Below are positions 32,803 through 40,670 of a DNA stretch of 64,000 nt, one piece after another (position 1 is the stretch's first letter; each line of letters begins with the position of its first letter). The DNA is taken from the NCBI RefSeq assembly GCF_019890615.1, contig NZ_JAINVZ010000004.1, positions 372,001-436,000 of the forward strand, written 5' to 3'. This DNA comes from Streptantibioticus parmotrematis (GTDB lineage Bacteria > Actinomycetota > Actinomycetes > Streptomycetales > Streptomycetaceae). Both the position numbers and the translations under genes were made by a program. Below the pieces are notes generated by a model. The model searched no databases and was not told the DNA's origin. It was given only the letters and a program-made list of their open reading frames with translations.

Positions 32803-33234
32803 CTAGACGAGTTTCACGCCGTCATGGGCGCGGACGGCTGGCGGGGACGCTGCGTCGAGGGCGTCCAGGACGCGGATCGCGTAAGCCTCGTCGGCGAGTT
32901 CGGCCACTTCCTCGCGGGTCGCCCAGCGAAGTGCGCGGGTCTCCGCGCCCGTGGTCGGGCTGCCGTCGATCGCCTCGCAGCGGAAGACCATGGAGACGAT
33001 CAAGCGGGACATGTTCTTGTAGATCCCGGTCAGGGTCGCCGGAAGCGCGATCTTGATGCCGGTCTCTTCGAGTACCTCGCGCTGCAACGCGTCCGGGACG
33101 GTCTCGCCGGACTCCAGGACTCCGCCGGGCGGCTCCCACTGGCCGTTGTCCCGGCGCTGGATCAGCAGGGCACGGCCGCAGTCATCCACGATGACTCCGG
33201 CGACGCTCACGGAGTGCGGACGCTCGATCGGCAC
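32803..33234 (-). CDS. NUDIX hydrolase, Pra-like AICE activator
   Basis: A 143-residue protein with a complete NUDIX box: GGVLESGETVPDALQREVLEE from residue 37, with REVLEE at 52-57. In pSAM2 the NUDIX-type protein Pra activates replication and transfer genes and is repressed by the GntR-type KorSA. Here the NUDIX gene is divergent from a GntR gene across an operator-like TCTAGA motif, the same arrangement. The hydrolase activity and the pSAM2 role are transferred by similarity of domain and context. Confidence 0.8.
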   Translation of the reverse strand: MPIERPHSVSVAGVIVDDCGRALLIQRRDNGQWEPPGGVLESGETVPDALQREVLEETGIKIALPATLTGIYKNMSRLIVSMVFRCEAIDGSPTTGAETRALRWATREEVAELADEAYAIRVLDALDAASPPAVRAHDGVKLV

Positions 33235-33289
33235 GGTGGGGACCCTCTCGGCTGGCTAGGCTTCCCACCGTAGCAACAAAAGTCAGCCG

Positions 33290-33300
33290 CTCGTCTAGAT
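33290..33300. promoter_or_regulatory. Operator-like motif between Pra-like and GntR genes
   Basis: The sequence ctcgtctagat carries the palindromic centre TCTAGA found also at 34243-34248. It lies between the divergent NUDIX and GntR genes, immediately before the GntR ribosome site. It therefore fits autorepression and repression of the NUDIX gene. Confidence 0.6.
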
Positions 33301-33316
33301 ACCTAAAGGAGTGGAT

Positions 33317-34105
33317 ATGCCCTCTGCGTCTCCCACCGTTCTCGGGGCGCTTGACCCGACCAGCGACCGCGCGGTGTTCCGGCAGATCGCCGACCAGCTG
33401 CGCGAAGCGATCGACAAGGGCCGCTTCAAGGAGGGCGACAAGCTCCCCTCGGAGGCCGAGCTGGTGGAGCACTACGGCGTCTCGCGGATGACCGTACGCA
33501 ACTCGCTGTCCGTCCTCCAGGGTGAGGGCCTGGTGGTCTCCGAGCACGGCAAGGGCGTCTTCGTCCGTCCCCGGCCTCCGGTTCGGCGGCTGGCCTCGGA
33601 TCGCTTCGCCCGCCGGCACCGCCAGCAGGGCAAGTCCGCCTTCACGGTGGAGGCCGAAGCCGCGGGCTCCCGACCGGAGGTCGACAGCCTGGAGGTCAAG
33701 GAAGAGCGACCCACCCAGGAGATCTCGACTCGGCTCGGCGGACCTCGCCGGGTGCTCGCGCGGCGCCGCCGCTACCTGCTGGACGGGCGGCCGGTCGAGT
33801 TCGCCGTCTCCTACCTCCCGCTGGACCTGGCCAGCGAGACACCGATCGCCGAGCCGAACCCCGGGCCCGGCGGCATCTACGCCCGGCTGGAGGAGAACGG
33901 CCACCGCCTGGACCACTTCGACGAAGAGGTCTGCGCCCGGATGCCCTCCCCGCAGGAGGCCAAGACGCTCCGGCTCGCCGCCGGGGTCCCAGTCATCCAT
34001 CTGATCCGCACCGCATACGACACCGAGGGCCGCGCGGTGGAGGTCTGCGACACGGTGATGGCGGCTGACGCCTACGTTCTCGCGTATCAGCTTCCGGCCA
34101 CCTGA
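33317..34105 (+). CDS. GntR-family repressor (KorSA-like)
   Basis: A 262-residue GntR/HutC regulator. The winged helix (about 20-85) includes FRQIADQLREAIDKGRFKEGDKLPSEAELVEHYGVSRMTVRNSLSVL. A UTRA ligand-binding domain follows (LARRRRYLLDGRPVEFAVSYLPLDLA; VIHLIRTAYDTEGRAVEVCDTVM). ATG 33317 is chosen: AAAGGAG ends five bases before it and overlaps the in-frame GTG at 33311. In AICEs this protein keeps transfer and replication genes silent. Confidence 0.88.
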   Translation: MPSASPTVLGALDPTSDRAVFRQIADQLREAIDKGRFKEGDKLPSEAELVEHYGVSRMTVRNSLSVLQGEGLVVSEHGKGVFVRPRPPVRRLASDRFARRHRQQGKSAFTVEAEAAGSRPEVDSLEVKEERPTQEISTRLGGPRRVLARRRRYLLDGRPVEFAVSYLPLDLASETPIAEPNPGPGGIYARLEENGHRLDHFDEEVCARMPSPQEAKTLRLAAGVPVIHLIRTAYDTEGRAVEVCDTVMAADAYVLAYQLPAT

Positions 34106-34164
34106 CCTGCGGCGATGCCGGCGTTCCTGGGTCTTGTCCCGAACTCGTACACATCGGCACGGAA

Positions 34165-34180
34165 ACTCGTATAGACGAGT
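34165..34180. promoter_or_regulatory. Perfect operator actcgt-atag-acgagt
   Basis: A six-base perfect inverted repeat with a 4-base centre lies 112 bases before the transfer operon start. Half sites with the same TAGACGAGT text occur at 37387-37395 and CTAGACGAGT at 32803-32812. It is a probable binding site of the GntR repressor. Confidence 0.65.
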
Positions 34181-34236
34181 AGCCCTCCCTCGTGTCATAG
34201 TGGCTCCGTTCCCGGCTCCCCGGGGGCAAAGAACAC

Positions 34237-34257
34237 AGCTTGTCTAGACGACTAGCT
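34237..34257. promoter_or_regulatory. Second operator before the transfer operon
   Basis: The stretch contains tgtctagacgactag, with palindromic gtctagac at 34242-34249 and outer agct copies on both sides (34237-34240 and 34254-34257). It lies 20 bases before the TTG start at 34277, a good place to block transcription. Confidence 0.6.
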
Positions 34258-34276
34258 GTCATGACGGGAGAGAGCT

Positions 34277-34627
34277 TTGCGTTCCATTCGAGTCGAGACC
34301 TCGGCGGCCACGATCCTGCTGACCGAGGCCCCGGAGAAGAAGGTCAAGGACCGCAGGTCCGGCGAGATCGCCACCGATCCGGTGACAGGTGAGGTGCTGT
34401 GGACGGTCGGCGTGGTCTACATCGAGGGTGGTGAGTCGTCGTTGATCAAGGTCACGGTCCCCGAGCGCGGAGTCACCGAAGGGCTGACCCTGGGGGCGCC
34501 GGTCTCGCTGGTCGACCTGGTGGCCCGGCCGTGGGAGTCGACGTTCAACGGGCAGCAGCGGCACGGCATCGCCTACCGCGCGGCCGTCGTCGCCCCGGCG
34601 GCCTTCCCGGCCGAGGTGGGGGCCTGA
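34277..34627 (+). CDS. AICE conserved hypothetical protein upstream of Tra
   Basis: A 116-residue beta-rich protein: MRSIRVETSAATILLTEAPE, WTVGVVYIEGGESSLIKVTVPERG, LVDLVARPWES. It begins with TTG 34277 behind GGGAGAGAG. The same small protein precedes the FtsK-like transfer gene in other AICEs as far as I recall, and its stop lies six bases before the Tra start. It probably belongs to the transfer machinery; the role is unknown. Confidence 0.75.
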   Translation: MRSIRVETSAATILLTEAPEKKVKDRRSGEIATDPVTGEVLWTVGVVYIEGGESSLIKVTVPERGVTEGLTLGAPVSLVDLVARPWESTFNGQQRHGIAYRAAVVAPAAFPAEVGA

Positions 34628-34632
34628 CCGCC

Positions 34633-36009
34633 GTGTCCGACGTGTTGACGCTGATGGAGGTGGGAGGTCCCGCTGCCGGTCTGGTCGGCGGGGCCGCCTA
34701 CCTGCGGGCCAAGCATCCTGCCGCGTACTGGTCGACGGCCGGTCTGCCGGTCTCGACGGCCCGGCTGATCGGCTCCTACGGCTCGGTGATGGAGGCCTGT
34801 GGACTGACCGTGGCTCCGTCACGGCTGAGGGTGCTGGCGGTGCGGTCGATGACTCGGCGGGAGGTGCGGCCGGTTCCGCCCAGGCGCGGGATCATCCGTC
34901 CGACCGCGACCGGGATGCGTATTCGGCTGCGGCTGGCGCCGGGGCAGGAACCGCAGGACGTCGCCGCCGCGGCCGAACGGCTCCGGCACGCCTGGGGCGT
35001 GCACGCGGTCTACGTCTCGGTGGTCAAGCCGGGCGTGGTCGAACTGCGGCTCGTCGGCTTCGACGTGCTGCGCAAGGTCCGCATGCCCCGGAAGGTGCAG
35101 GGTGGGTTCCTGCGGGTGCCGGTGGCGCTGCGGGAGGACGCGACCGCGTTCGTCCGCGACTACCGGGCCATACCGCACCAACTCACGCTCGGCGCCACCC
35201 TGTCGGGGAAGTCGATGTTCCTGCGCCACCTCGTTGCCGGGCTCGCCCGCCAACCGGTCGCGCTGGTCGGGGTCGACTGCAAGCGCGGGGTGGAGCTGGC
35301 CCCGTTCGCGCCCCGCCTGTCGGCGCTGGCCACCGACCCGGAACAGGTCGCCGAGCTGCTGCCGGTGCTCGTGCGGCTGATGGAGGAACGGTACGACCTG
35401 ATCAAGGCCCGGCAGGGCATCGCCCCGTCGACGCCGGACGAGGAGATCACCTCTGACGTGTGGGGGCTGCCGGAGGGTGAGCGGCCGGTGCCGGTCGTCG
35501 TGGTCATCGATGAGGTGGCCGAGCTGTTCATGGTCGCCACCCGTAAGGATGAGGAACTGCGGGACGAGTTGGTAACCCAGCTCATCCGCCTCGCCCAGCT
35601 CGGCCGCGCCGCCGGCATCTACCTGGAGGTCTGCGGCCGGCGCTTCGGCGCCGAGCTGGGCAAGGGCGCCACCATGCTGCGGGCCCAACTCACCGGCCGG
35701 ATCTGCCACCGCGTCAACGATGAAGCCTCCGCCAAGATGGCGCTCGGCGACATCGCCCCCGAAGCGGTCGACGCCGCGTGCGCCATCGCCCCGGAACGCC
35801 CTGGGCTGGCTGTTGCCGGGGACACCTCGGGCGGCTGGTCCCGGATCCGCACCCCGTACCTGTCCCTCGCCGCCGCTGCCGCCGTCTGCGCCGAGTACAC
35901 CGACCTCGTACCGCGCGTGCCCGCGCTCGATCCGTTCCGGCCCGCGGTACCGGCTCCACCTGTCGACCGCCCGGTGACGCTGGTCAAGCCGCTACCCGCC
36001 ACCGACTGA
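34633..36009 (+). CDS. FtsK/SpoIIIE-type DNA transfer protein (TraSA-like)
   Basis: A 458-residue DNA translocase that moves double-stranded element DNA between mycelial cells. It has Walker A GATLSGKS (LTLGATLSGKSMFLRHLVAG) and Walker B PVVVVIDEVAELF, followed by the FtsK-type LIRLAQLGRAAGIYLEVCGRR. The N-terminal part (LMEVGGPAAGLVGGAAYL) is only weakly hydrophobic. The GTG at 34633 is used; it lies behind a G-rich stretch at the end of the preceding gene. Expression is likely controlled by the two operators upstream. Confidence 0.9.
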   Translation: MSDVLTLMEVGGPAAGLVGGAAYLRAKHPAAYWSTAGLPVSTARLIGSYGSVMEACGLTVAPSRLRVLAVRSMTRREVRPVPPRRGIIRPTATGMRIRLRLAPGQEPQDVAAAAERLRHAWGVHAVYVSVVKPGVVELRLVGFDVLRKVRMPRKVQGGFLRVPVALREDATAFVRDYRAIPHQLTLGATLSGKSMFLRHLVAGLARQPVALVGVDCKRGVELAPFAPRLSALATDPEQVAELLPVLVRLMEERYDLIKARQGIAPSTPDEEITSDVWGLPEGERPVPVVVVIDEVAELFMVATRKDEELRDELVTQLIRLAQLGRAAGIYLEVCGRRFGAELGKGATMLRAQLTGRICHRVNDEASAKMALGDIAPEAVDAACAIAPERPGLAVAGDTSGGWSRIRTPYLSLAAAAAVCAEYTDLVPRVPALDPFRPAVPAPPVDRPVTLVKPLPATD

Positions 36010-36094
36010 GCGGCTTCTTCCCGACGGTCGGCGCGACCGCCTCGCGCCAGGTCCCAACCCCCGCCATGCCTGATCTGCCGGGAGGAAACCACTC

Positions 36095-36298
36095 GTGTCT
36101 CGTCCCACCGTTTCCGAGGTCTCGGCGTTCCTCGCCGACCTGAGGTCCCACCACGACGACCCCTCGGCGTACGCCGACCTCATGGCCCGCAAGGCGGACC
36201 TCCTCGAACGCATCGCCGCCGACCGCCCCGACGACCCCGAGGCCGCCCAGATCGCTGCCGCTGCCCGCGCCCGCGCCGAACGACTCACCAGCAACTGA
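36095..36298 (+). CDS. AICE small hypothetical protein
   Basis: A 67-residue, entirely helical, charged protein (SEVSAFLADLRSHHDDPSAYADLMARKADLLERIAADRP). GGAGGAAACC precedes its GTG start at 36095. It lies in the transfer/spread operon between Tra and the DUF2637 gene; no function is known to me. Confidence 0.7.
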   Translation: MSRPTVSEVSAFLADLRSHHDDPSAYADLMARKADLLERIAADRPDDPEAAQIAAAARARAERLTSN

Positions 36299-36319
36299 TG
36301 CAAGGAAGGAGGCCGCGCC

Positions 36320-36970
36320 ATGCGCGCGTACCTAACCCGTGTTGACGCGGTGCTCGTCCAAGCCGTCATCGCCGCCGCGCTGTCCTTCGCCCACCTGCAC
36401 GACATCGCCGCGCTCGCTGGTCAGAGCGGATGGAAGGCGTGGGCCTACCCCGTCTCGGTGGACCTGCTGCTCGTCGCAGCCTGGCGACGGCTCCGTGGTG
36501 GCACCTCGCGGGCGGCGGCATGGTGCTGGTTCGTCATCGCGCTCACCGCGTCCCTCGGCGCGAACGTCGCCACCGCTGGACTGCTCGACGTGCACGCCGT
36601 CCCGGCCTGGCTGCGCATCCTCGTCGCCGGATGGCCCGCGGTCGCCTTCCTCGGCGGAACGCTGCTCGCCCACACCGTCGAACCGCCGGCCCAAACCGAC
36701 CTCGAAGCGGCGCCCGAACCTGTTGCTGTCGCTGCCGAGTTGGGCTGCCGCGAACCGACCCCGGAAGCGCCCCCCGCCGCACCGCCGACCGCTGCGGCGC
36801 CCTCGGTCCCCCCGGTACCGCCGACCGTCCCCGCGGCCCTGATCGACCACGCCCGCAAGGTCGCCGCCGACCACCACGCCCGCACCGGCCACCCGATCGA
36901 CACCCCGACCCTGCGCGCCCGCCTCGGCGTCCCCGCACCACTCGCCGAAGCCATCGCCGCCCAACTCTGA
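36320..36970 (+). CDS. DUF2637 membrane protein (spread protein candidate)
   Basis: A 216-residue protein with four membrane segments in the first 120 residues (VLVQAVIAAALSFAHLHDIA; WAYPVSVDLLLVAAWRRL; AAAWCWFVIALTASLGANVA; ILVAGWPAVAFLGGTLLAH). A Pro/Ala linker and a C-terminal helix-turn-helix-like segment follow (DTPTLRARLGVPAPLAEAIAAQL). DUF2637 proteins are typical of AICEs and plasmids, where Spd proteins promote spread along the mycelium. AAGGAGG precedes ATG 36320. Confidence 0.8.
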   Translation: MRAYLTRVDAVLVQAVIAAALSFAHLHDIAALAGQSGWKAWAYPVSVDLLLVAAWRRLRGGTSRAAAWCWFVIALTASLGANVATAGLLDVHAVPAWLRILVAGWPAVAFLGGTLLAHTVEPPAQTDLEAAPEPVAVAAELGCREPTPEAPPAAPPTAAAPSVPPVPPTVPAALIDHARKVAADHHARTGHPIDTPTLRARLGVPAPLAEAIAAQL

Positions 36971-36985
36971 CAAGGAGAGCTGCTC

Positions 36986-37177
36986 GTGCCCGCCAACCGC
37001 CGCTTCCGCAACGTCGTGCGCATCGGCCCCGTCCGCGTCGGCACCGCCTACGACCACCACGGCCGCGAGAAGCACACCGCCGCCTGCACCGCGCCCCGCT
37101 GCGGCTTCTCCGCCGACTACGACTCCCGCGCCGCCGCCGAGCTGGCCGCCCGCACCCACCGCTGCCCCGTCCGCTGA
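36986..37177 (+). CDS. AICE mobile element transfer protein (small, Cys/His)
   Basis: A 63-residue basic protein starts MPANRRFRNVVRIGPVRVGT. It contains CTAPRC and a C-terminal HRC, a possible one-zinc ribbon. AAGGAG lies nine bases before the GTG at 36986. Such small proteins occur beside spd genes in AICEs and are usually called mobile element transfer protein. Role unknown. Confidence 0.75.
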   Translation: MPANRRFRNVVRIGPVRVGTAYDHHGREKHTAACTAPRCGFSADYDSRAAAELAARTHRCPVR

Positions 37178-37194
37178 GAGAAGGTTCCGACCCC

Positions 37195-37389
37195 GTGTCC
37201 GTCACGCTGCCGCTGGTCTTCGTCCTGGGCGTCATCGCCTGGGCCGCCATCAAGTTCATGGGCATCCGCCTGTGGGTCGCCGTCGTCATCGCACTTTTCG
37301 GCTTCTACCTCGCCCACACCTTCCTCGCCCCCGCCGTGGAGTCCGGCGCCCGCACCGGCGTGCACATCTTCAATGGACAACACACCTAG
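37195..37389 (+). CDS. Small two-span membrane protein of the spread operon
   Basis: A 64-residue protein starting at GTG 37195 behind GAGAAGG. Two hydrophobic stretches (LPLVFVLGVIAWAAIKFMG and LWVAVVIALFGFYLAHTFLA) form a hairpin, followed by a short polar tail. It is separated from its neighbours by 17 and 22 bases, so it belongs to the operon. It looks like one of the small Spd-type spread proteins. Confidence 0.75.
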   Translation: MSVTLPLVFVLGVIAWAAIKFMGIRLWVAVVIALFGFYLAHTFLAPAVESGARTGVHIFNGQHT

Positions 37390-37411
37390 ACGAGTAGAGG
37401 AGATCGCTCCC

Positions 37412-37732
37412 GTGTTCCTCCGCCCCGAGTACCCCGAGGCACCGACCTTCCCGACCGCTGTCACCGCCGACCCGGTCATCCCGACCCAGGCCACTCACCC
37501 GCAGCACGCCCCGGCGCCGTGCTCCTGCCGGCACTCCGCCGCCGCCGTCCCGGCTCCTCGCCGGTCCGCCGCGCCCCTCGTCGCCGCCGGTGCGGGCGGA
37601 GTCGCTGCCGTGATCGCCGTCGGCGTCGTGCTCACCGCGCTCCTGGCCACCGTCGCGGTCACCGCCGTGTCCGTCGCCGTCTGCGCCCTCGTCCTGCGCG
37701 CCCTGCTCGCCGACACCCGCCGCCACCGCTGA
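37412..37732 (+). CDS. SpdD-like spread protein
   Basis: A 106-residue protein with a polar Pro-rich N-terminus holding CSC, then a long Ala/Val hydrophobic region (AAPLVAAGAGGVAAVIAVGVVLTALLATVAVTAVSVAVCALVL, two spans) and a basic end. GTG 37412 is chosen because AGAGGAG lies eight bases upstream; ATG 37373 would overlap the previous gene. A TAGACGAG operator-like motif precedes it at 37387-37394. Confidence 0.75.
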   Translation: MFLRPEYPEAPTFPTAVTADPVIPTQATHPQHAPAPCSCRHSAAAVPAPRRSAAPLVAAGAGGVAAVIAVGVVLTALLATVAVTAVSVAVCALVLRALLADTRRHR

Positions 37733-37749
37733 AAGGAGACACGCACCCG

Positions 37750-39114
37750 ATGGCCACTCGCACCACCCCGCCACCCCTCCACGACCTCGCGGACCTAGCC
37801 TCCCTGGGCACCATGCCCGCCCTGCTCCGGCAACTCTCCGGCCTGGGCGGGTGTGCCCGTCCCATCCGGCTCGACGGCCACCGCACCGAGTACGCCTTGG
37901 ACACCGCCACCGGCGAGATCGGCCCGGCCGTCCACCGGTTGACCTCCGACAGCCTGCCGGCCGGTCACCTCCTGGTCCGCTGCAACAACCGCCGCACCAC
38001 CCGCTGCCCCGCCTGCGCCGAGACCTACCGCCGCGACACCTACCACCTGATCACCGCCGGCCTGCGCGGCGGCAAAGGCACCCCGGAGCATGTCGCGACG
38101 CACCCCCGGGTCTTCGCCACCTTCACCGCACCGTCCTTCGGCCCGGTCCACAACCGCCCCGACTCCGGCCGTTGCCGCTGCGGCGTCCAGCACCCGCAAG
38201 ATGCCACCGAGTTGGGGACCCCGCTCACTCCGCAGACGTACGACTACGAGGCGGCCGTCCTGTGGAACGCGCACGCGGGAGCCCTGTGGCGCCGGTTCTC
38301 CATCTACCTCCGCCGGGAGATCGCCAAGCGCGCCGGACTGTCCCAACGCGCCTTCCGCCACCACGCCCGCGTGTCCTTCGCCAAGGTCGCCGAGTACCAA
38401 AAGCGCGGCGCCGTCCACTTCCACGCGGTCATCCGCCTTGACGGCCCCACCGGCGGCGACACCCCGCCCCCGGCCTGGGCCACCGCCGAACTGCTGACCG
38501 ACGCCATCCGCGCGGCCACCGCCAAAGCCACCGTCACCGGTCCGGTCATCGACGGCCGGGAGCACGCCTTCGCCTTCGGCCGCCAGCTCGACATCCGCCC
38601 CATTCGCACCGCCGACTTCACCACCGGCACCGACCTGACCGAACGCGCCGTCGCCGCCTACATCGCCAAGTACGCCACCAAAGGCGCCGAGACCGCCACC
38701 GGCACCCTCGACCGCCCGCTCAAGCTCCTCGCCGAACTCGCCCACCTCGACATCACCGACCACGCCCGCCGCATGATCCGCACCGCCTGGACCCTCGGCG
38801 CCCGCCCCGATCTCGAACACCTCCGCCTCCGCGCCTGGGCCCACATGCTCGGCTTCCGCGGCCACTTCTCCACCAAAACCCGCCGCTACTCCACCACCCT
38901 CGGCGCCCTGCGCACCGCCCGTGCCCAATGGCGCCGCCTGCAAGCCGCCCTCGCCCACGACGACCTGGCAGCCCTGGCCCCTGAGGAGGACGAGACGACG
39001 CTCGTCCTCGCCCACTGGACCTTCGCCGGCACCGGCCTGACCCCCGCCGAGGAATGGCTCGCCGCCAGCCTCACGCCCGCCCCAGGAACGGAAGGAGAAC
39101 CCACCCATGGCTGA
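37750..39114 (+). CDS. Rolling-circle replication initiator (RepSA-like)
   Basis: A 454-residue Rep protein. It has a Cys cluster near the N-terminus (CNNRRTTRCPACAETYRRDTYHLI), and the HUH metal motif appears as GAVHFHAVIRLDG. A later motif VAAYIAKYATKGAE holds the likely catalytic Tyr and Lys. It nicks the double-strand origin of the excised element. AAAGGAG precedes ATG 37750 by 10 bases. The end overlaps xis by eight bases, as in pSAM2 (repSA-xis-int). Confidence 0.88.
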   Translation: MATRTTPPPLHDLADLASLGTMPALLRQLSGLGGCARPIRLDGHRTEYALDTATGEIGPAVHRLTSDSLPAGHLLVRCNNRRTTRCPACAETYRRDTYHLITAGLRGGKGTPEHVATHPRVFATFTAPSFGPVHNRPDSGRCRCGVQHPQDATELGTPLTPQTYDYEAAVLWNAHAGALWRRFSIYLRREIAKRAGLSQRAFRHHARVSFAKVAEYQKRGAVHFHAVIRLDGPTGGDTPPPAWATAELLTDAIRAATAKATVTGPVIDGREHAFAFGRQLDIRPIRTADFTTGTDLTERAVAAYIAKYATKGAETATGTLDRPLKLLAELAHLDITDHARRMIRTAWTLGARPDLEHLRLRAWAHMLGFRGHFSTKTRRYSTTLGALRTARAQWRRLQAALAHDDLAALAPEEDETTLVLAHWTFAGTGLTPAEEWLAASLTPAPGTEGEPTHG

Positions 39115-39346
39115 CCGACGCCTTGCCGTTGCCGACGTGGCCGCTGTTCCACGGGCCTTGCCCGCTCGGTACCTCACGCCGGAAGACCTGGTGTCGATGT
39201 TTGATCTGCCGAGCGTCGAGACGGTCTACCAGTGGCGCCGCAAGCGCACCGGTCCGCGAGGATTCCGGGTCGGCCGCCATCTCCGTTTCGACCCGGACGA
39301 CGTACGCACTTGGGTGGAGTGCCAGCTCAAGGGGGCTGCTGCCTGA
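39107..39346 (+). CDS. xis: Excisionase (Xis), MerR-like helix-turn-helix
   Basis: A 79-residue winged-helix protein: YLTPEDLVSMFDLPSVETVYQWRRKRTGPRGFRVGRHLRFDPDDVRTWVE. It bends DNA and directs the integrase toward excision. It overlaps rep by eight bases, and its TGA overlaps the int ATG, so all three are coupled. Confidence 0.9.
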   Translation: MADRRLAVADVAAVPRALPARYLTPEDLVSMFDLPSVETVYQWRRKRTGPRGFRVGRHLRFDPDDVRTWVECQLKGAAA

Positions 39347-40590
39347 TGGCCGGACACATCCAGGACCGCTGGTACAAGGAAGAGAAGGGGTCGGACGGCA
39401 AGACTCGCAGAGTCAAAACCGAGCGCTACGGCACGGGCATGCGCTACCGCGCCCGCTACGTCGGCCCGGACGGCACCGAGAAGTCCAAGAGCTTCCCCGA
39501 CCGTCAGAAGCGGCTTGCCGAACAGTGGCTCTCGCAGACTGAAGCGGACATGACGCGGGGGCAGTACATCGACCCACGCGCGGCTCGGATCACCTTCCAG
39601 CAGTACGCCGAGAAGTGGGTGACCCACGCGCCGGACCCGAACACTCAGGCCTCGATGGAGTCACAACTCCGGTTGCACGCCTATCCCTACCTGGGGTCGC
39701 GCCCTCTCGGCTCCTTCCAGCCCGCTCACATCCGCGATTGGGTGCGGCAGCTCCAGGAGAACGGCGTCCGTGGCTCGTACGCCCGGACGATCTACTCCAA
39801 CGTGCGCGCTGCTCTCAGCGCGGCCGTCGACGACGGGCACCTTCCCCGGAACCCATGCGCCGCCCGCTCAGTTCGTCCACCGGCTGTGGACAACAAGCGC
39901 GTCGTGCCCTGGACGCCGGAACGAGTCTTCGCCGTCCGGGCCGGCATGCCTGACCGCTACCAAGCCATGGTCGACCTGGGCGGCGGCTGCGGCCTTCGAC
40001 AGGGCGAGATCCTGGGCGTGGCCGTCGACGCGATCGACTTCGAGTCGGACACGCTCCACGTGGTCCAGCAGCTCAAGCTGAGCCGCAGCAAGCCCGTGTT
40101 CGCCCCGCCCAAGGGCGGCAAGCTCCGCGACGTGCCGCTTCCCGGTCCAGTCGCGGACGCCCTCCGGGCCCACATGAAGCGGTTCCCGCCGGTCGAGATC
40201 ACCTTGCCGTGGAAGGTGGCGGACGGACCTCCTATAACCAAGCGGCTGATCTTCACCGGACCGCGCGGCGGGCACGTCTGGCGTACGTCCCTCAACGAGG
40301 AGGCGTGGAAGCGGGCGCTGGCCTCAGCCGGGGTGATCCCTACACGGAAACCGGGTGAGCCGTACGCCGAGTCCCGCGAGAACGGCATGCACGCCCTCCG
40401 TCACTTCTACGCCTCGGTGCTCCTGGACGCGGGGGAGAACATCAAGGCCCTCGCCGAGTACCTCGGCCACTCGGACCCCGGCCTGACGCTCCGCGTGTAC
40501 GCGCATCTCATGCCCTCCAGCCAGGAGCGCACCCGCAAGGCCGTGGCCGCCGTCTTCGACACGGCCCAGTCCGCCGAACTCAGCACCTGA
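39346..40590 (+). CDS. int: Site-specific tyrosine integrase
   Basis: A 414-residue recombinase. The N-terminal arm-binding region includes KSFPDRQKRLAEQWLSQTE, and the core-binding SAM-like domain FQQYAEKWVTHAPDPNTQA. The catalytic residues are Arg in GGCGLRQGEILG, His/Arg in MHALRHFYASVLL, His in LGHSDPGLTLRVY and the Tyr nucleophile in the same segment (RVYAHLM). It ends 81 bases from the right att core inside gpmA, the standard int-att arrangement. Confidence 0.93.
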   Translation: MAGHIQDRWYKEEKGSDGKTRRVKTERYGTGMRYRARYVGPDGTEKSKSFPDRQKRLAEQWLSQTEADMTRGQYIDPRAARITFQQYAEKWVTHAPDPNTQASMESQLRLHAYPYLGSRPLGSFQPAHIRDWVRQLQENGVRGSYARTIYSNVRAALSAAVDDGHLPRNPCAARSVRPPAVDNKRVVPWTPERVFAVRAGMPDRYQAMVDLGGGCGLRQGEILGVAVDAIDFESDTLHVVQQLKLSRSKPVFAPPKGGKLRDVPLPGPVADALRAHMKRFPPVEITLPWKVADGPPITKRLIFTGPRGGHVWRTSLNEEAWKRALASAGVIPTRKPGEPYAESRENGMHALRHFYASVLLDAGENIKALAEYLGHSDPGLTLRVYAHLMPSSQERTRKAVAAVFDTAQSAELST

Positions 40591-40620
40591 CGGCCCAGCG
40601 ACGGCCCAGAGGCAGCGAAA

Positions 40621-40657
40621 AGCCCCCTGCCAGCGGAAGAACCGCAGGTAGGGGGCT
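40621..40657. terminator. Terminator between int and gpmA
   Basis: The arms agccccct (40621-40628) and agggggct (40650-40657) enclose an inner gcgg/ccgc pair. It lies between the convergent int and gpmA genes. Confidence 0.75.
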
Positions 40658-40670
40658 AATTCGTGGGCGC

